Numbered from the stretch's first letter, positions 8,165-17,385 are shown. The stretch is 64,000 bases of DNA from Dickeya zeae NCPPB 2538 (GCF_000406165.1 NZ_CM001977.1:1742937-1806936); one strand, 5' to 3'. Translations and numbers: made by a program. The notes: generated by a model not told the origin, from the sequence alone.

Positions 8165-9055
8165 CTATTCGGTTTGAGCGAGCAGGGCGCGGCGAATGCC
8201 GTCCCCCAGCAGATTAACGATCAGTACGCTGACAGTAATGGCTGCGCCGGGCAGCATCACCGTCCACGGTGCGGCGTACACCAGCTCCAGCGAATTACCC
8301 AGCAGTACACCCCATTCGGTGGTGGGGAGTTGCGCGCCGAGATTGAGAAAGCCGAGTGCGGCGATATCCAGAATAGCGATGGAGAGCGCACGGGTGATTT
8401 CACTGACCACTACCGGCAGGATGTTGGGCACCACGGCATACCACAGCAGGTAGAGTGTGGAGGCACCATCCAGCCGGGCGGCGGTCACATACTCTTTCTC
8501 TAATTCGTCATGCACGGCGGAATAGATAGTACGCACCATGCGCGGCAGCAGTGCCATCCACACCGCCAGCATGGCGTGGCTCAGTTGCGGGCCGATAAAC
8601 GCAATCACCACCATCGCCAGCAGCAACGACGGAATCGACAACAGCGGGTCGAGAATATGGTTGAGTACCGCAGAACGCAGGCCATGGGTCACCCCGGCCA
8701 GCATACCGAGTACAATACCGACCAGCGTGGCCGCCAGCGTAACCAGCAGCGCTGATCCGAAAGTCGGCGCGGTGCCGCTCAGCAAGCGGCTCAGCAGGTC
8801 GCGGCCCAGATCATCGGTGCCGAGAAAAAACGACACTTCGCCATAACGTGACCAGGACGGCGGCAGCAACTGGTAGCCGAGAAATTGTTGATCCAACGCG
8901 TAGGGCGCCAGCGTGTTGCCAAACAGGCATAACCCCAGCAGCAACAGGAATCCGTAAAAACCCACCATCGCCATCCGGTCCTGCCGGAAGACTGTCCAGG
9001 TGTCGACCCAGCGGCTAGGGAGCGCTTTTTCGCCGTAGATGTTATCGGAGTGCAT
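8165..9055 (-). CDS. sapC: peptide transport permease SapC
   Basis: 296-residue inner-membrane permease of the DppC class. The long stretch DQQFLGYQLLPPSWSRYG followed by EVSFFLGTDDLGRD is nearly identical to what I know of E. coli SapC. An N-terminal TM at about 28-50 precedes the periplasmic part, followed by five TM segments. The EAA loop that contacts the ATPases is around EYVTAARLDGAS. The gene overlaps the 3' end of sapB by 14 bases. Confidence 0.95.
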   Translation of the reverse strand: MHSDNIYGEKALPSRWVDTWTVFRQDRMAMVGFYGFLLLLGLCLFGNTLAPYALDQQFLGYQLLPPSWSRYGEVSFFLGTDDLGRDLLSRLLSGTAPTFGSALLVTLAATLVGIVLGMLAGVTHGLRSAVLNHILDPLLSIPSLLLAMVVIAFIGPQLSHAMLAVWMALLPRMVRTIYSAVHDELEKEYVTAARLDGASTLYLLWYAVVPNILPVVVSEITRALSIAILDIAALGFLNLGAQLPTTEWGVLLGNSLELVYAAPWTVMLPGAAITVSVLIVNLLGDGIRRALLAQTE

Positions 9056-10007
9056 ACCATTCCTTATGTTTCAGCGGGTTTGTCATGGCGCCCCAGATAT
9101 CGGACAGCACGTTGATGGTGATCACCAACGCACCGACCACCATCACCCCGGCGGAAATCGCCGCGAAATCCTGCTGGCGGATGGCATTGACCAGCCAGCG
9201 GCCAAGCCCTGGCCAGTTAAACACCACCTCGGTAATCATCTCCAGTGTCAGCATGGTGGAGAATTGCAGCCCCAGTTGCGGAATGATCGGCGGCAGGGCG
9301 TTATGCAACAGGTGGCGGCGGATGACTGTCGCGCGGGGTAACCCACGGATAATCGCTGCTTTAATGTAATTCTGGGTGCCGATGTCAGTGGTGCTGATAC
9401 GCATCAGGCGAATCACTTCGGTGGTAGGGCCAACCGACAACACCAGCACCGGCAAAATCATGTGCTGTATGGCGCTGGCAATCATCTCGTCCCGGTAGGG
9501 GGAATGGGAAAGCCAGGCATCGATCAACGCAAAACCAGTCACCGGTGGTACCGGGTAAAGCAGGTCGAAACGACCGGAAACCGGCAGCCAGCCGAGGTGC
9601 AGTGAAAAGAATAGGGTCATCAGCAGCGCCAGCCAGAATACCGGCAACGAAAAGCCCAGTAACGCCAGCGCGCTGATCACCCGATCGGCGGCTTTGTGTT
9701 GCAACACGCCGGTGGTGATACCGAGTGGGATACCCACCAGCAGCGACAGCGAAAAGGCCAGCAGGCACAGTTCGACGGTGGCGGGCAAGATATCGCGCAA
9801 CTGCTCGCTAATCGGCTGTCCGTTAATACTGGAAACGCCAAAATCGCCCTGCAACAGGCTGACGAAATAAAAGCGATAGGCGTCGAACAGCGCCGCTCCG
9901 CTAAGCGGGGCGTGCGGGGTGTAATACAGCAGACTAAAGCCGATCAGCGACAGCAGAAACAGCGTGACCAGCAGCAACAACAAGCGACGAAGGGTAAAGA
10001 TAATCAC
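9042..10007 (-). CDS. sapB: peptide transport permease SapB
   Basis: 321-residue DppB-class permease. It has an N-terminal TM (residues 5-27), a periplasmic domain, then five more hydrophobic segments; the EAA loop is near QNYIKAAIIRGLPRATV. It pairs with SapC to form the transmembrane channel. The start overlaps the end of sapA by four bases (ATGA), so the operon is tightly coupled. Confidence 0.95.
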   Translation of the reverse strand: MIIFTLRRLLLLLVTLFLLSLIGFSLLYYTPHAPLSGAALFDAYRFYFVSLLQGDFGVSSINGQPISEQLRDILPATVELCLLAFSLSLLVGIPLGITTGVLQHKAADRVISALALLGFSLPVFWLALLMTLFFSLHLGWLPVSGRFDLLYPVPPVTGFALIDAWLSHSPYRDEMIASAIQHMILPVLVLSVGPTTEVIRLMRISTTDIGTQNYIKAAIIRGLPRATVIRRHLLHNALPPIIPQLGLQFSTMLTLEMITEVVFNWPGLGRWLVNAIRQQDFAAISAGVMVVGALVITINVLSDIWGAMTNPLKHKEWYALR

Positions 10008-11713
10008 GGCTGTTCCCCCTGGATCGGCGCATTGGAAGACGGATCAACGGCGTGCTCATCCGGTTTGTCTTTATGGCCATCGCTGCCGTCCTCACGGTAA
10101 ACACCGGCGAAGGAGGCGTTGCCAAACGGACTGAGCACCAGTCCTTTGATGTCGTAGCGATAGGCTTGCATCCGCAGCGATGAGGCCAGCGGCAGCACCG
10201 GCAACTGCTCGGTCAGAATGTGATGGGCGACCCGGTAGTACTCCATACGTCGGGATAGTTGCTGGGAAGAGAGCGCGTCCTGCAAGACCTGATCGAAATC
10301 GGGATCACACCAGTGAGCATAGTTGGTTTGGGAGCGGATAGCGGCACAGCTCAATAACGGGCGGAACACACTGTCCGGGTCGTTACTGTCGGTCGCCCAA
10401 CCGGCCAGCGTCAGGTCGTGGTTCATCTCCATCAGGCGCGCTTCCTGAAAACGGCCTTCGACTGGCATGATGTTTACCCGAATGCCGATTTGCGCCAGGT
10501 CAGCCTGAATCAGCTCGGCGGTTTTCACCGGGCTGGGGTTATAGGACTGCGACGCGCTCGGCACCCACAGTTGCAATTGCAAGCCGTGAATGCCCAGCTC
10601 TTTGAGTAACTGGCGCGCTTTATCCGGGTTGTACTCGGAAATCTGCGCTTCATTGTCGTAAGCCCAGGAGGCGCGCGGCAGAATTGAGGCGGCGGTTTCG
10701 GCGGTGCCGTAGTAAATCGACTGCATCAGGCGATCGTTATTGATAGCCAGCGCGATGGCGTGACGCACGCGAGCATCGTCCAGCGGTGGTTTGCGCACGT
10801 TAAACGCCAGATAGGCGACGTTCATCCCCGGTCGCAGCGATAGCCGCAAACGAGGGTCATTACGCAGAATGCTTAACTGACTGGCGGCCGGGTAGGCCAG
10901 CACATCGCACTCGCCCGTCAACAGTTTTGACAGGCGACCGGTCCCACCGGCACCCAGGTCGATAACCACCTGCTCCATACGGGGTTCGCCGCGCCAGTAG
11001 TTATCGTTACGTTTGAGCCGCACGTACTGGCCGTAGCGATACTGTTCCAGCCGGTAAGGGCCAGTCCCCACCGGTTGACGGTCAAGCAACTCCCGGCGGT
11101 CCTGGCGGGTCAGTTGCTGGGCGTATTCCGCCGACAGGATAGGCGCATAATGGGTAGCGAGGTGCCACAGGAACGAGGCATCGGGGCTTTGCAGACGGAA
11201 CTCGATGGTGTAATCGCCCAGTTTGCGGATGCTTTGTATGTTATCCGCCAGTTGCAGACTGTCGAAGTAAGGATATTCGCCGCCGTTGACATCATGGAAC
11301 GGGTGCTTTTTATCCAGCATGCGCTGGAAACTGAACAACACATCGTCAGCGTTCATCATCCGGCTGGGGGTAAACCAGGCGGTCTTCTGGAACGGCACAT
11401 CACGACGCAGGGTGAAACGGTAGGTCGCGCCATTGTCGGTGACTTCCCAGCGCTGCGCCAGTTCTGGCATCAGCCGGTAGGTATAAGGGTCAACGCCCAG
11501 CAGACGGTCATAGAGTTGTGCCGCCAGCGTATCCACCATCAGCCCGCTACGCGCCATTTGAGGGTTGAAGGTGTTGAGAACGTCGTTGACGCAATAGACA
11601 AAACCGCTCTGGCGGATAGGAGGCACCGGCGCGTCGGGGACGGTCGGCGTCTGTGCCAGAGCGGACTGTGTCAGCCAGGCCAGCGCCAGTATGAGAATGT
11701 GTTTTCCGGACAT
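10004..11713 (-). CDS. sapA: periplasmic peptide-binding protein SapA
   Basis: 569 residues from the ATG at 11713. This start gives a clean Sec signal peptide (MSGKHILILALAWLTQSALA, cleavage before QTP); the frame extends to a GTG at 11758 without a better start. The SBP family 5 body (e.g. DPYTYRLMPELAQRWEV, SILPRASWAYDNEAQ, GWATDSNDPDS) follows SapA of E. coli closely. The charged C-terminal tail after GVYRED is about 20 residues longer than the E. coli protein as I remember it. It binds antimicrobial peptides or other peptides in the periplasm and delivers them to SapBCDF, and is the first gene of the operon. Confidence 0.95.
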   Translation of the reverse strand: MSGKHILILALAWLTQSALAQTPTVPDAPVPPIRQSGFVYCVNDVLNTFNPQMARSGLMVDTLAAQLYDRLLGVDPYTYRLMPELAQRWEVTDNGATYRFTLRRDVPFQKTAWFTPSRMMNADDVLFSFQRMLDKKHPFHDVNGGEYPYFDSLQLADNIQSIRKLGDYTIEFRLQSPDASFLWHLATHYAPILSAEYAQQLTRQDRRELLDRQPVGTGPYRLEQYRYGQYVRLKRNDNYWRGEPRMEQVVIDLGAGGTGRLSKLLTGECDVLAYPAASQLSILRNDPRLRLSLRPGMNVAYLAFNVRKPPLDDARVRHAIALAINNDRLMQSIYYGTAETAASILPRASWAYDNEAQISEYNPDKARQLLKELGIHGLQLQLWVPSASQSYNPSPVKTAELIQADLAQIGIRVNIMPVEGRFQEARLMEMNHDLTLAGWATDSNDPDSVFRPLLSCAAIRSQTNYAHWCDPDFDQVLQDALSSQQLSRRMEYYRVAHHILTEQLPVLPLASSLRMQAYRYDIKGLVLSPFGNASFAGVYREDGSDGHKDKPDEHAVDPSSNAPIQGEQP

Positions 11714-11880
11714 ACGGTTTTTTTTCAGACAATCGGCAATACACAGAGTGTACCGCACTCTGTGATTCCACCCAATTTCTTACGCTTATCTGCCGGTTTT
11801 TTCTACAAACTGCTGGGGTTGTCGGCAGTGGCTGGCAGGTATTTGTACACCCCGGGAAACATAAACCCGGTCCTTATAAT

Positions 11881-11900
11881 TGTTATGTTATAACATATCT
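11881..11900 (+). promoter_or_regulatory. Zur-like operator upstream of the COG0523 GTPase gene
   Basis: ATGTTATAACAT at 11885-11896 is a perfect 12-base palindrome with AT-rich flanks, reading GATATGTTATAACATAAC on the minus strand. This matches the Zur box of zinc-regulated enterobacterial promoters. It lies about 90 bases before the start at 11983, where a promoter is expected. The TCCTTATAAT just upstream (11871-11880) could be a -10 element. Inference from motif and from the downstream gene family, which is commonly Zur-controlled. Confidence 0.65.
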
Positions 11901-11982
11901 TATTTGTGGTAGTATGCGCAGCCAGGCGGTGACTCACGCTAAGTCGGTCGCCGGGCAATCATTTTTAAGCAGGAGCACGCGC

Positions 11983-13173
11983 ATGCAACCTTTACCCGTT
12001 ACCGTACTGTCCGGCTTTTTGGGGGCCGGGAAAACCACGGTGCTGAACCATATTCTGAATAATCGTCAGGGACGCCGGGTCGCGGTGATCGTCAATGACA
12101 TGAGTGAAGTGAATATCGACGCCGAGTTGGTTAATCAGGAGGTGACGCTGGATCACCGTCAGGAAAAACTGGTGTCGATGAGTAACGGTTGCATCTGCTG
12201 TACCCTGCGGGAAGATTTGCTGGTGGCGGTACGCGAGCTGGCTCGCACCGGGCGCTACGATTATCTGCTGATCGAGTCCAGCGGTATTTCCGAGCCGTTG
12301 CCAGTGGCAGAGACGTTTACGTTTGAAGACGAACAAGGGCAATGTCTGTCTGATTTCGCCCGTCTGGATACGATGGTTACCGTGGTGGATGGTGCCAGCT
12401 TTCTGGCGCAATATCAGGCGGCAGAAAGCCTGCAATCGGTAGGGCAGAGTCTGGGGGACGACGATGTTCGCAGTGTCACCGACCTGCTGATTGAACAAAT
12501 TGAGTTTTGCGATGTGCTGCTGGTCAGTAAAACCGATGAAATGACTGACAGCCAGCGTGATGAGGTGATCGCTATTCTCCACACCCTCAATCCCTCTGCA
12601 CGTATTCTGCCGATTGCACACGGGCAGGTGCCGATGGACGAGGTGTTAAATACCGGGCGTTTTAATATGCAAACGGCGGCCATGACGCCGGGCTGGCTAC
12701 AGGAGTTACGCGGTAGCCACACACCGGAAACCGAAGAATACGGTATCGGTAATTTTGTCTATCAGGCCCGCAGGCCGTTTCACCCCCAGCGCTTCTATGA
12801 CTTTCTGAGCCGCGAGGAGTGGGGGCCGGGCCGCTTGCTGCGTTCCAAAGGCTTTTTCTGGCTGGCGAGCCGTCCGTTCGAGGCCGGGTCCTGGCATCAG
12901 GCTGGGGGGATTTTGCGCTACGGGCTGGCCGGTCTGTTCTGGAAAGCGGTCGCGCCGGATCGTTGGCCGCAGGACGAAGAAACCCTGGCGGCGATCCGGG
13001 AGAAATGGCAGGAGCCGTTCGGCGATATGCGACAGGAAATCGTCTTTATTGGTCAACATCTGGATCAGGCGTGGATTACCGCCCAACTGAATGCCTGCCT
13101 GCTCACGGATCAGGAACTGCTGGGTGGCGTGGAGAGCTGGCAGGATTTGGTCGACCCCTTTGACGAGTGGTAA
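11983..13173 (+). CDS. zigA: COG0523 GTPase, probable zinc metallochaperone (ZigA/YciC type)
   Basis: 396 residues from the ATG at 11983, which has AGGAG at 11971-11975; the open frame runs upstream to 11914. G3E-family motifs are Walker A GFLGAGKTT (residues 12-20), the metal-binding CxCC (GCICCTL around 66-72) and VSKTDE as the NKxD-like element. The C-terminal CobW domain contains SREEWGPGRLLRSKGFFWLASRP. Members of this class insert or deliver zinc to client enzymes during zinc starvation and are repressed by Zur; the palindrome at 11881-11900 fits. It lies between sapA (divergent) and pspF (convergent). Confidence 0.85.
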   Translation: MQPLPVTVLSGFLGAGKTTVLNHILNNRQGRRVAVIVNDMSEVNIDAELVNQEVTLDHRQEKLVSMSNGCICCTLREDLLVAVRELARTGRYDYLLIESSGISEPLPVAETFTFEDEQGQCLSDFARLDTMVTVVDGASFLAQYQAAESLQSVGQSLGDDDVRSVTDLLIEQIEFCDVLLVSKTDEMTDSQRDEVIAILHTLNPSARILPIAHGQVPMDEVLNTGRFNMQTAAMTPGWLQELRGSHTPETEEYGIGNFVYQARRPFHPQRFYDFLSREEWGPGRLLRSKGFFWLASRPFEAGSWHQAGGILRYGLAGLFWKAVAPDRWPQDEETLAAIREKWQEPFGDMRQEIVFIGQHLDQAWITAQLNACLLTDQELLGGVESWQDLVDPFDEW

Positions 13174-13179
13174 CGCGTG

Positions 13180-13206
13180 CCGCCCCCGGTTTTATCGCCG
13201 GGGCGG
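13180..13206. terminator. GC-rich stem-loop between convergent zigA and pspF
   Basis: CCGCCCCCGG and CCGGGGCGG pair with one bulged C across a loop of about 8 bases, immediately after the zigA stop. A plausible shared transcription end, though no T-run follows. Confidence 0.5.
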
Positions 13207-13237
13207 TGATTGCGGTTATGGGCTTTGCAGACCACAG

Positions 13238-14236
13238 TTAGTCACTGGCACCGATCTCGTGCTTTTTCAGCAGGCCGCGAAACTGATGGTAAGTGAGTGT
13301 CAGCAACCCGGCGGCTTTACGCTGATTAAACTGCGCCTGAACGAGCGCCCGCTCTACCAGTTGCCGTTCCTGATGGTGCTGCCAGTCACGCAGGTTTAAC
13401 GGCAGGGTGGGGAAGCCCGTCGCCCCCGCGTGTGGTGAGTCGAGCGCCGGTGCGGGTGTCGTCAGCGGCGTAAACGGGTTAAGGATAATGCGTTCCACCG
13501 CGTCCGGGTTGGCGCCATGCCGGTACAGTGAGCGTTCCACTACGTTTTTTAGCTCGCGAATATTGCCCGGCCAGCTGTAGTCCAGCAGAGTACGTTCTGC
13601 CTGCGGGCTGAAGCCGGGAAACAGTGGCAAGCCCAGTTCCCGGCACATCTGTACCGCGAAATGCTGTGCCAGCAGCATGATGTCTTGCTGACGTTGGCGC
13701 AGTGGCGGCAGGTGCACCACATCGAACGCCAGCCGGTCAAGCAGGTCGGCGCGGAACTTGCCCTGTGCCGCCAGCGCGGGCAGGTCTTCGTTGGTGGCGC
13801 ACACCAGTCGGACATCCACCTGTAGCGGTTGCCCGCCGCCCACACGCTCCAGTACACCGTATTCGATCACCCGTAATAATTTTTCCTGCACCAGCATCGG
13901 CGCGGTCGCCAGTTCATCCAGAAACAGGGTGCCGCCGTCGGCCCGCTCAAAACGCCCCAGATGGCGTTTTTGTGCGCCGGTAAATGCCCCAGCTTCATGA
14001 CCGAAGAGTTCGGAATCCAGCAGGTTGTCGTTCAGGGCGGCGCAGTTAAGTGAAATAAACGGCCCCTGCCAACGGGGGGAGAGGTAATGCAGACGGCTGG
14101 CAATCAGTTCTTTACCGGTGCCGCGTTCGCCAATCACCAGCACTGGCTTATTGAGCTGCGCCAGCTGAGATACCTGCTCCAGTACCTCCAGAAAGCTGTT
14201 GGCCTCGCCCAGTAACGAATCCTGTCCATGCGTCAT
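13238..14236 (-). CDS. pspF: phage-shock transcriptional activator PspF
   Basis: 332-residue bacterial enhancer-binding protein without a receiver domain. The AAA+ domain has Walker A GERGTGKE, the sigma54-contacting GAFTGA loop (HEAGAFTGAQKRH), Walker B GGTLFLDELA and the PGNIRELKN sensor II region. A Fis-type HTH closes the protein (FNQRKAAGLLTLTYHQFRGLLKK). PspF drives sigma54 transcription of pspA and is inhibited by PspA. It is divergent from pspA; the activating site at 14266-14280 lies just in front of its own start, so autoregulation is expected as in E. coli. Confidence 0.96.
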   Translation of the reverse strand: MTHGQDSLLGEANSFLEVLEQVSQLAQLNKPVLVIGERGTGKELIASRLHYLSPRWQGPFISLNCAALNDNLLDSELFGHEAGAFTGAQKRHLGRFERADGGTLFLDELATAPMLVQEKLLRVIEYGVLERVGGGQPLQVDVRLVCATNEDLPALAAQGKFRADLLDRLAFDVVHLPPLRQRQQDIMLLAQHFAVQMCRELGLPLFPGFSPQAERTLLDYSWPGNIRELKNVVERSLYRHGANPDAVERIILNPFTPLTTPAPALDSPHAGATGFPTLPLNLRDWQHHQERQLVERALVQAQFNQRKAAGLLTLTYHQFRGLLKKHEIGASD

Positions 14237-14265
14237 GATGTCGCCTTGTTTTTTTCACCACTTGT

Positions 14266-14280
14266 TGGTCAATTTGACCA
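14266..14280. promoter_or_regulatory. PspF upstream activating sequence
   Basis: TGGTCAA-T-TTGACCA is a perfect palindrome located about 110 bases upstream of the expected pspA transcription start. It resembles the E. coli PspF UAS (TGGTG-type inverted repeats) and overlaps the pspF promoter side. Confidence 0.7.
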
Positions 14281-14356
14281 TAGCAAAGCACGCGTCTATT
14301 GTATATCGAAATCACTAACACATTATTTATCATGCAATTACGGTGATTTTAAAAGC

Positions 14357-14371
14357 TGGCACGGTATTTGA
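14357..14371 (+). promoter_or_regulatory. sigma54 (-24/-12) promoter of pspABC
   Basis: TGGCACGGTATTTGA carries the TGGCAC -24 element and TTGA at the -12 position with canonical spacing. It lies about 85 bases upstream of pspA and downstream of the PspF site, as in the E. coli psp operon. Confidence 0.85.
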
Positions 14372-14455
14372 TTATGTCAGGATGTCATCAGGCAACGGCT
14401 GATGGAGATAACGAACCGGGCGTCGCAGACGCCGGAAATCATTGAGGAGTAGAGT

Positions 14456-15121
14456 ATGGGTATTTTTTCCCGTTTTGCCGACATCGTGAACGCCAATATC
14501 AATGCTTTGCTGGATAAGGCTGAAGACCCGCAAAAGCTGGTGCGGCTGATGATTCAGGAAATGGAAGATACACTGGTTGAAGTGCGTTCCACCTCCGCCC
14601 GGGCATTGGCGGAAAAGAAACAACTGGCTCGCCGTATTGAACAGGCGCGCAGCCAGCAGCAGGAATGGCAGGAAAAAGCTGAGCTGGCGCTGCGCCGCGA
14701 GCGTGAAGACCTGGCGCGTGCGGCGCTGGTAGAAAAACAGAAGCTGACGGAACTGGTGACGGTGCTGGAGCAAGAAGGTGCCGCAGTCGAAGAAACGCTG
14801 GATCGCCTGAAACGTGAAATTGGCGAGCTGGAAAATAAACTGACCGAAACCCGTGCCCGTCAACAGGCGCTGACATTACGTCATCAGGCCGCCAGTTCAT
14901 CCCGTGATATTCGCCGTCAGTTGGATAGCGGTAAACTGGATGAAGCGATGGCGCGCTTTGAGCAGTTTGAACGACGTATCGATACCCTGGAGGCGGAAGC
15001 AGAAAGCGTGGGGCTGGGTAAACAAAAATCGTTGGATCAACAGTTTGCCGAGCTGAAAACCAGCGATGAGATCGATGCGCAACTGGCTGCGCTGAAAGCG
15101 AAAGTCAAACCGGCGGAATAA
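14456..15121 (+). CDS. pspA: phage shock protein A
   Basis: 221-residue, almost entirely helical ESCRT-III/IM30-family protein. The N-terminal amphipathic helix MGIFSRFADIVNANINALLDK binds membranes and the rest is coiled coil rich in Glu, Lys, Arg and Ala. PspA holds PspF inactive in unstressed cells and oligomerises on damaged inner membrane to limit proton leakage. It is first in the operon behind the sigma54 promoter; a GAGGAG ribosome site precedes the ATG. Confidence 0.97.
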   Translation: MGIFSRFADIVNANINALLDKAEDPQKLVRLMIQEMEDTLVEVRSTSARALAEKKQLARRIEQARSQQQEWQEKAELALRREREDLARAALVEKQKLTELVTVLEQEGAAVEETLDRLKREIGELENKLTETRARQQALTLRHQAASSSRDIRRQLDSGKLDEAMARFEQFERRIDTLEAEAESVGLGKQKSLDQQFAELKTSDEIDAQLAALKAKVKPAE

Positions 15122-15127
15122 TGATTA

Positions 15128-15153
15128 CTGGTTGCCGTTTCGGCGGCAGCCAG
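15128..15153 (+). other. stem-loop between pspA and pspB
   Basis: CTGGTTGCCG (15128-15137) pairs with CGGCAGCCAG (15144-15153) with one G-T wobble. It could act as a processing or attenuation element that sets the high PspA to PspBC ratio. Confidence 0.5.
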
Positions 15154-15184
15154 GCTGCATCACCATAATAATTAAGGAGAAAAA

Positions 15185-15412
15185 ATGGGTGCTCTGGTAA
15201 TGACAATGATTCCCCTGACGGTGTTTCTGCTGTTTGTCGCACCGCTGTGGTTGTGGCTGCATTACAGTCAGCGCCGCCGTGCGCCTCAGTGGGATCAGGC
15301 TGAAATGCAGCGGCTGACCCGGTTAACGCAAGACGCACAGCGCATGCGCGAACGCATTGAGGCGCTGGAACAGATTCTGGATGCGGAGCATCCCAACTGG
15401 AGGCAATCCTGA
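15185..15412 (+). CDS. pspB: phage shock protein B
   Basis: 75-residue inner-membrane protein with one N-terminal TM helix (about residues 5-25) and a basic, coiled-coil cytoplasmic tail (SQRRRAPQWDQAEMQRL). With PspC it senses envelope stress and recruits PspA away from PspF. AAGGAGAAAA precedes the ATG. Its stop overlaps the pspC start by one base (TGATG). Confidence 0.96.
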   Translation: MGALVMTMIPLTVFLLFVAPLWLWLHYSQRRRAPQWDQAEMQRLTRLTQDAQRMRERIEALEQILDAEHPNWRQS

Positions 15413-15768
15413 TGAACACCCGTGAGCGCAAACTTTACCTGCTGCCGGAAGAGGGCATGATTAAAGGCGTGTGCGCCGGGCTGGCGCGCTACTTTGATGT
15501 GCCGGTAAAACTGGTGCGTTTTATTGCCGTGCTGTCGATTTTTTTCGGTCTGTTTCTGATTACGGTCATCGCTTATATCGTTCTCAGTTTCGTACTGGAG
15601 CCCGCGCCGCCGGAGGCATACACGACGACACGTGATGAGGCTTCACCGCAGACGTTGCTCGATCAAGCCGATGCGATATTGAGCGCCAGCGAACAACGCT
15701 TACGCTACATCGAGCGCTATATCACATCGGAAACCTACGGCGTGCGCAGTAAGTTTCGCCAACTGTGA
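15412..15768 (+). CDS. pspC: phage shock protein C
   Basis: 118 residues with the PspC domain (LPEEGMIKGVCAGLARYFDVPVKLVR), a long hydrophobic segment at about 43-65 and a C-terminal region of about 50 residues. It acts with PspB as stress sensor. I do not see a pspD after it: the next 200 bases lead to ycjX without a convincing start. Confidence 0.96.
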   Translation: MNTRERKLYLLPEEGMIKGVCAGLARYFDVPVKLVRFIAVLSIFFGLFLITVIAYIVLSFVLEPAPPEAYTTTRDEASPQTLLDQADAILSASEQRLRYIERYITSETYGVRSKFRQL

Positions 15769-15969
15769 TCGCGCTGCCAGTCATCAACTGGCCTGATCTT
15801 CTGAGTGGGATTCGCGGCGCAGGCATCGAATTCCGCTCATCGTTTTTCGTGCCGTCGCACTATTGTTTGTGTTTGTGCTGTTTGTGCGGTTTGTCGTGAT
15901 CGACAGGCAACGCGACGGTGGCCGGATATGGCAGGACAATCATACGGCAGGGCAACCAACAGGAGTGTC

Positions 15970-17385
15970 ATGGCTTATTCCCATCATGTTAGCCGGTTAC
16001 AGAATGAGTTCAGCGCGCTAGTCAACCGCAGCGCCGATCGTCACCTGCGGCTGGCCGTTACTGGCCTGAGCCGCAGCGGCAAAACGGCGTTTATTACCTC
16101 ACTGGTCAATCAGCTGTTGAACGCGCAGCATGGTGCGCGGTTGCCGCTGTTTTCGGTGGTGCGCGAGAACCGGTTGTTGGGGGCTCGTCGTATCCCGCAG
16201 CGGGATTTGGCTATTCCCCGGTTTGCGTATGACGAAGGCATGGCGTCGTTATACGGCGTGCCGCCTGCCTGGCCGACGCCGACGCGTGGGGTGAGTGAAA
16301 TCCGGCTAGCGCTGCGTTACCGCTCCCGCGACAGCCTGTTGCGTCACTTTCGTGATACCGCCACGCTGTATCTGGAAATCGTCGATTACCCCGGTGAATG
16401 GCTGTTGGATTTGCCGCTGCTGGAGCAAAGCTACGCCGACTGGTCCCGGCAGATGTCCACCCTATTGCAGGGGGAGAGATTACGCTGGGCACAGCCCTTT
16501 CTGGCGCTGTGCGAAGGGCTTGACCCACTGGCCCCCGCCGATGAAAACCAACTGGCGGCGATCGCCCAGGCGTACACCGACTATCTGTTGCGCTGTAAGC
16601 AGGAAGGATTGCATTTCATTCAGCCGGGGCGTTTTGTGTTACCGGGCGATTTGGCAGGGGCACCGGTATTGCAGTTTTTCCCCTGGCCCCAGCCCGATGA
16701 GCGACTGGACGCGGCGCTGGCGCAGGCGGGCGAACACACGGTGATCGGGATGTTGCGCCGCCGCTTTGAATACTACTGCCAGCATGTGGTGCGTGAGTTC
16801 TATCGCCAGCACTTTGTCCGGTTTGACCGGCAAATTGTACTGGTGGATTGCCTGCAATCGCTCAATCAGGGCGTGCAGTCGTTTAACGACATGCGACTGG
16901 CGCTGACCCAGTTGATGCAGAGTTTTCATTACGGTAAGCGCACGTTGTTGCGCCGGTTATTTTCGCCGTGTATCGACCGGCTGATGTTCGCTGCCAGTCA
17001 GTCTGACCATATTACCGCCGACCAGCACGCCAATCTGGTGTCGTTGTTGCAGCAACTGGTGCAGGAAGCCTGGCGCAATGTGGCGTTTGAAGGCATCGAG
17101 ATCGACTGTGCTGGTATTGCCGCAATACAGGCGACGCAAAGCGGCGTGGTGTCGCATCAGGGGCAATCGTTGCCTGCTTTGCGCGGCAACCGGCTGGCAG
17201 ACGGTGAGCCTATCACTCTGTATCCGGGGGACGTTCCGGCACGGTTACCGGACCCGTCCTTCTGGCGTGAGCAGGGGTTCCACTTCGAGCCGTTCCGTCC
17301 ACAAGAGATGCAGATGGACCTGCCGCTACCGCATATTCGTATGGATACGGTGATGGAGTTTTTACTGGGAGATAAATTGCGATGA
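15970..17385 (+). CDS. ycjX: YcjX family P-loop protein
   Basis: 471 residues from the ATG at 15970 with AGGAG immediately upstream (15961-15965). The frame extends to 15805, but homology to E. coli YcjX starts only at HVSRLQNEFSALVNR. The Walker A motif TGLSRSGKTAFITS is followed by long segments shared with E. coli YcjX (SEIRLALRYRSRDSLLRHF). The family is predicted to be GTPase-like; its role is unknown, but genes of this family travel with the psp locus. It overlaps ycjF by four bases. Confidence 0.93.
   Translation: MAYSHHVSRLQNEFSALVNRSADRHLRLAVTGLSRSGKTAFITSLVNQLLNAQHGARLPLFSVVRENRLLGARRIPQRDLAIPRFAYDEGMASLYGVPPAWPTPTRGVSEIRLALRYRSRDSLLRHFRDTATLYLEIVDYPGEWLLDLPLLEQSYADWSRQMSTLLQGERLRWAQPFLALCEGLDPLAPADENQLAAIAQAYTDYLLRCKQEGLHFIQPGRFVLPGDLAGAPVLQFFPWPQPDERLDAALAQAGEHTVIGMLRRRFEYYCQHVVREFYRQHFVRFDRQIVLVDCLQSLNQGVQSFNDMRLALTQLMQSFHYGKRTLLRRLFSPCIDRLMFAASQSDHITADQHANLVSLLQQLVQEAWRNVAFEGIEIDCAGIAAIQATQSGVVSHQGQSLPALRGNRLADGEPITLYPGDVPARLPDPSFWREQGFHFEPFRPQEMQMDLPLPHIRMDTVMEFLLGDKLR

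Noticed and set aside
11075..11893. 272-codon plus-strand frame opposite sapA
   Set aside because: Antisense to a well-supported gene; runs through the sapA promoter and has no family features.
15797..16020. Hydrophobic frame between pspC and ycjX as pspD
   Set aside because: No acceptable start codon or ribosome site, and no resemblance to PspD that I can recognise.
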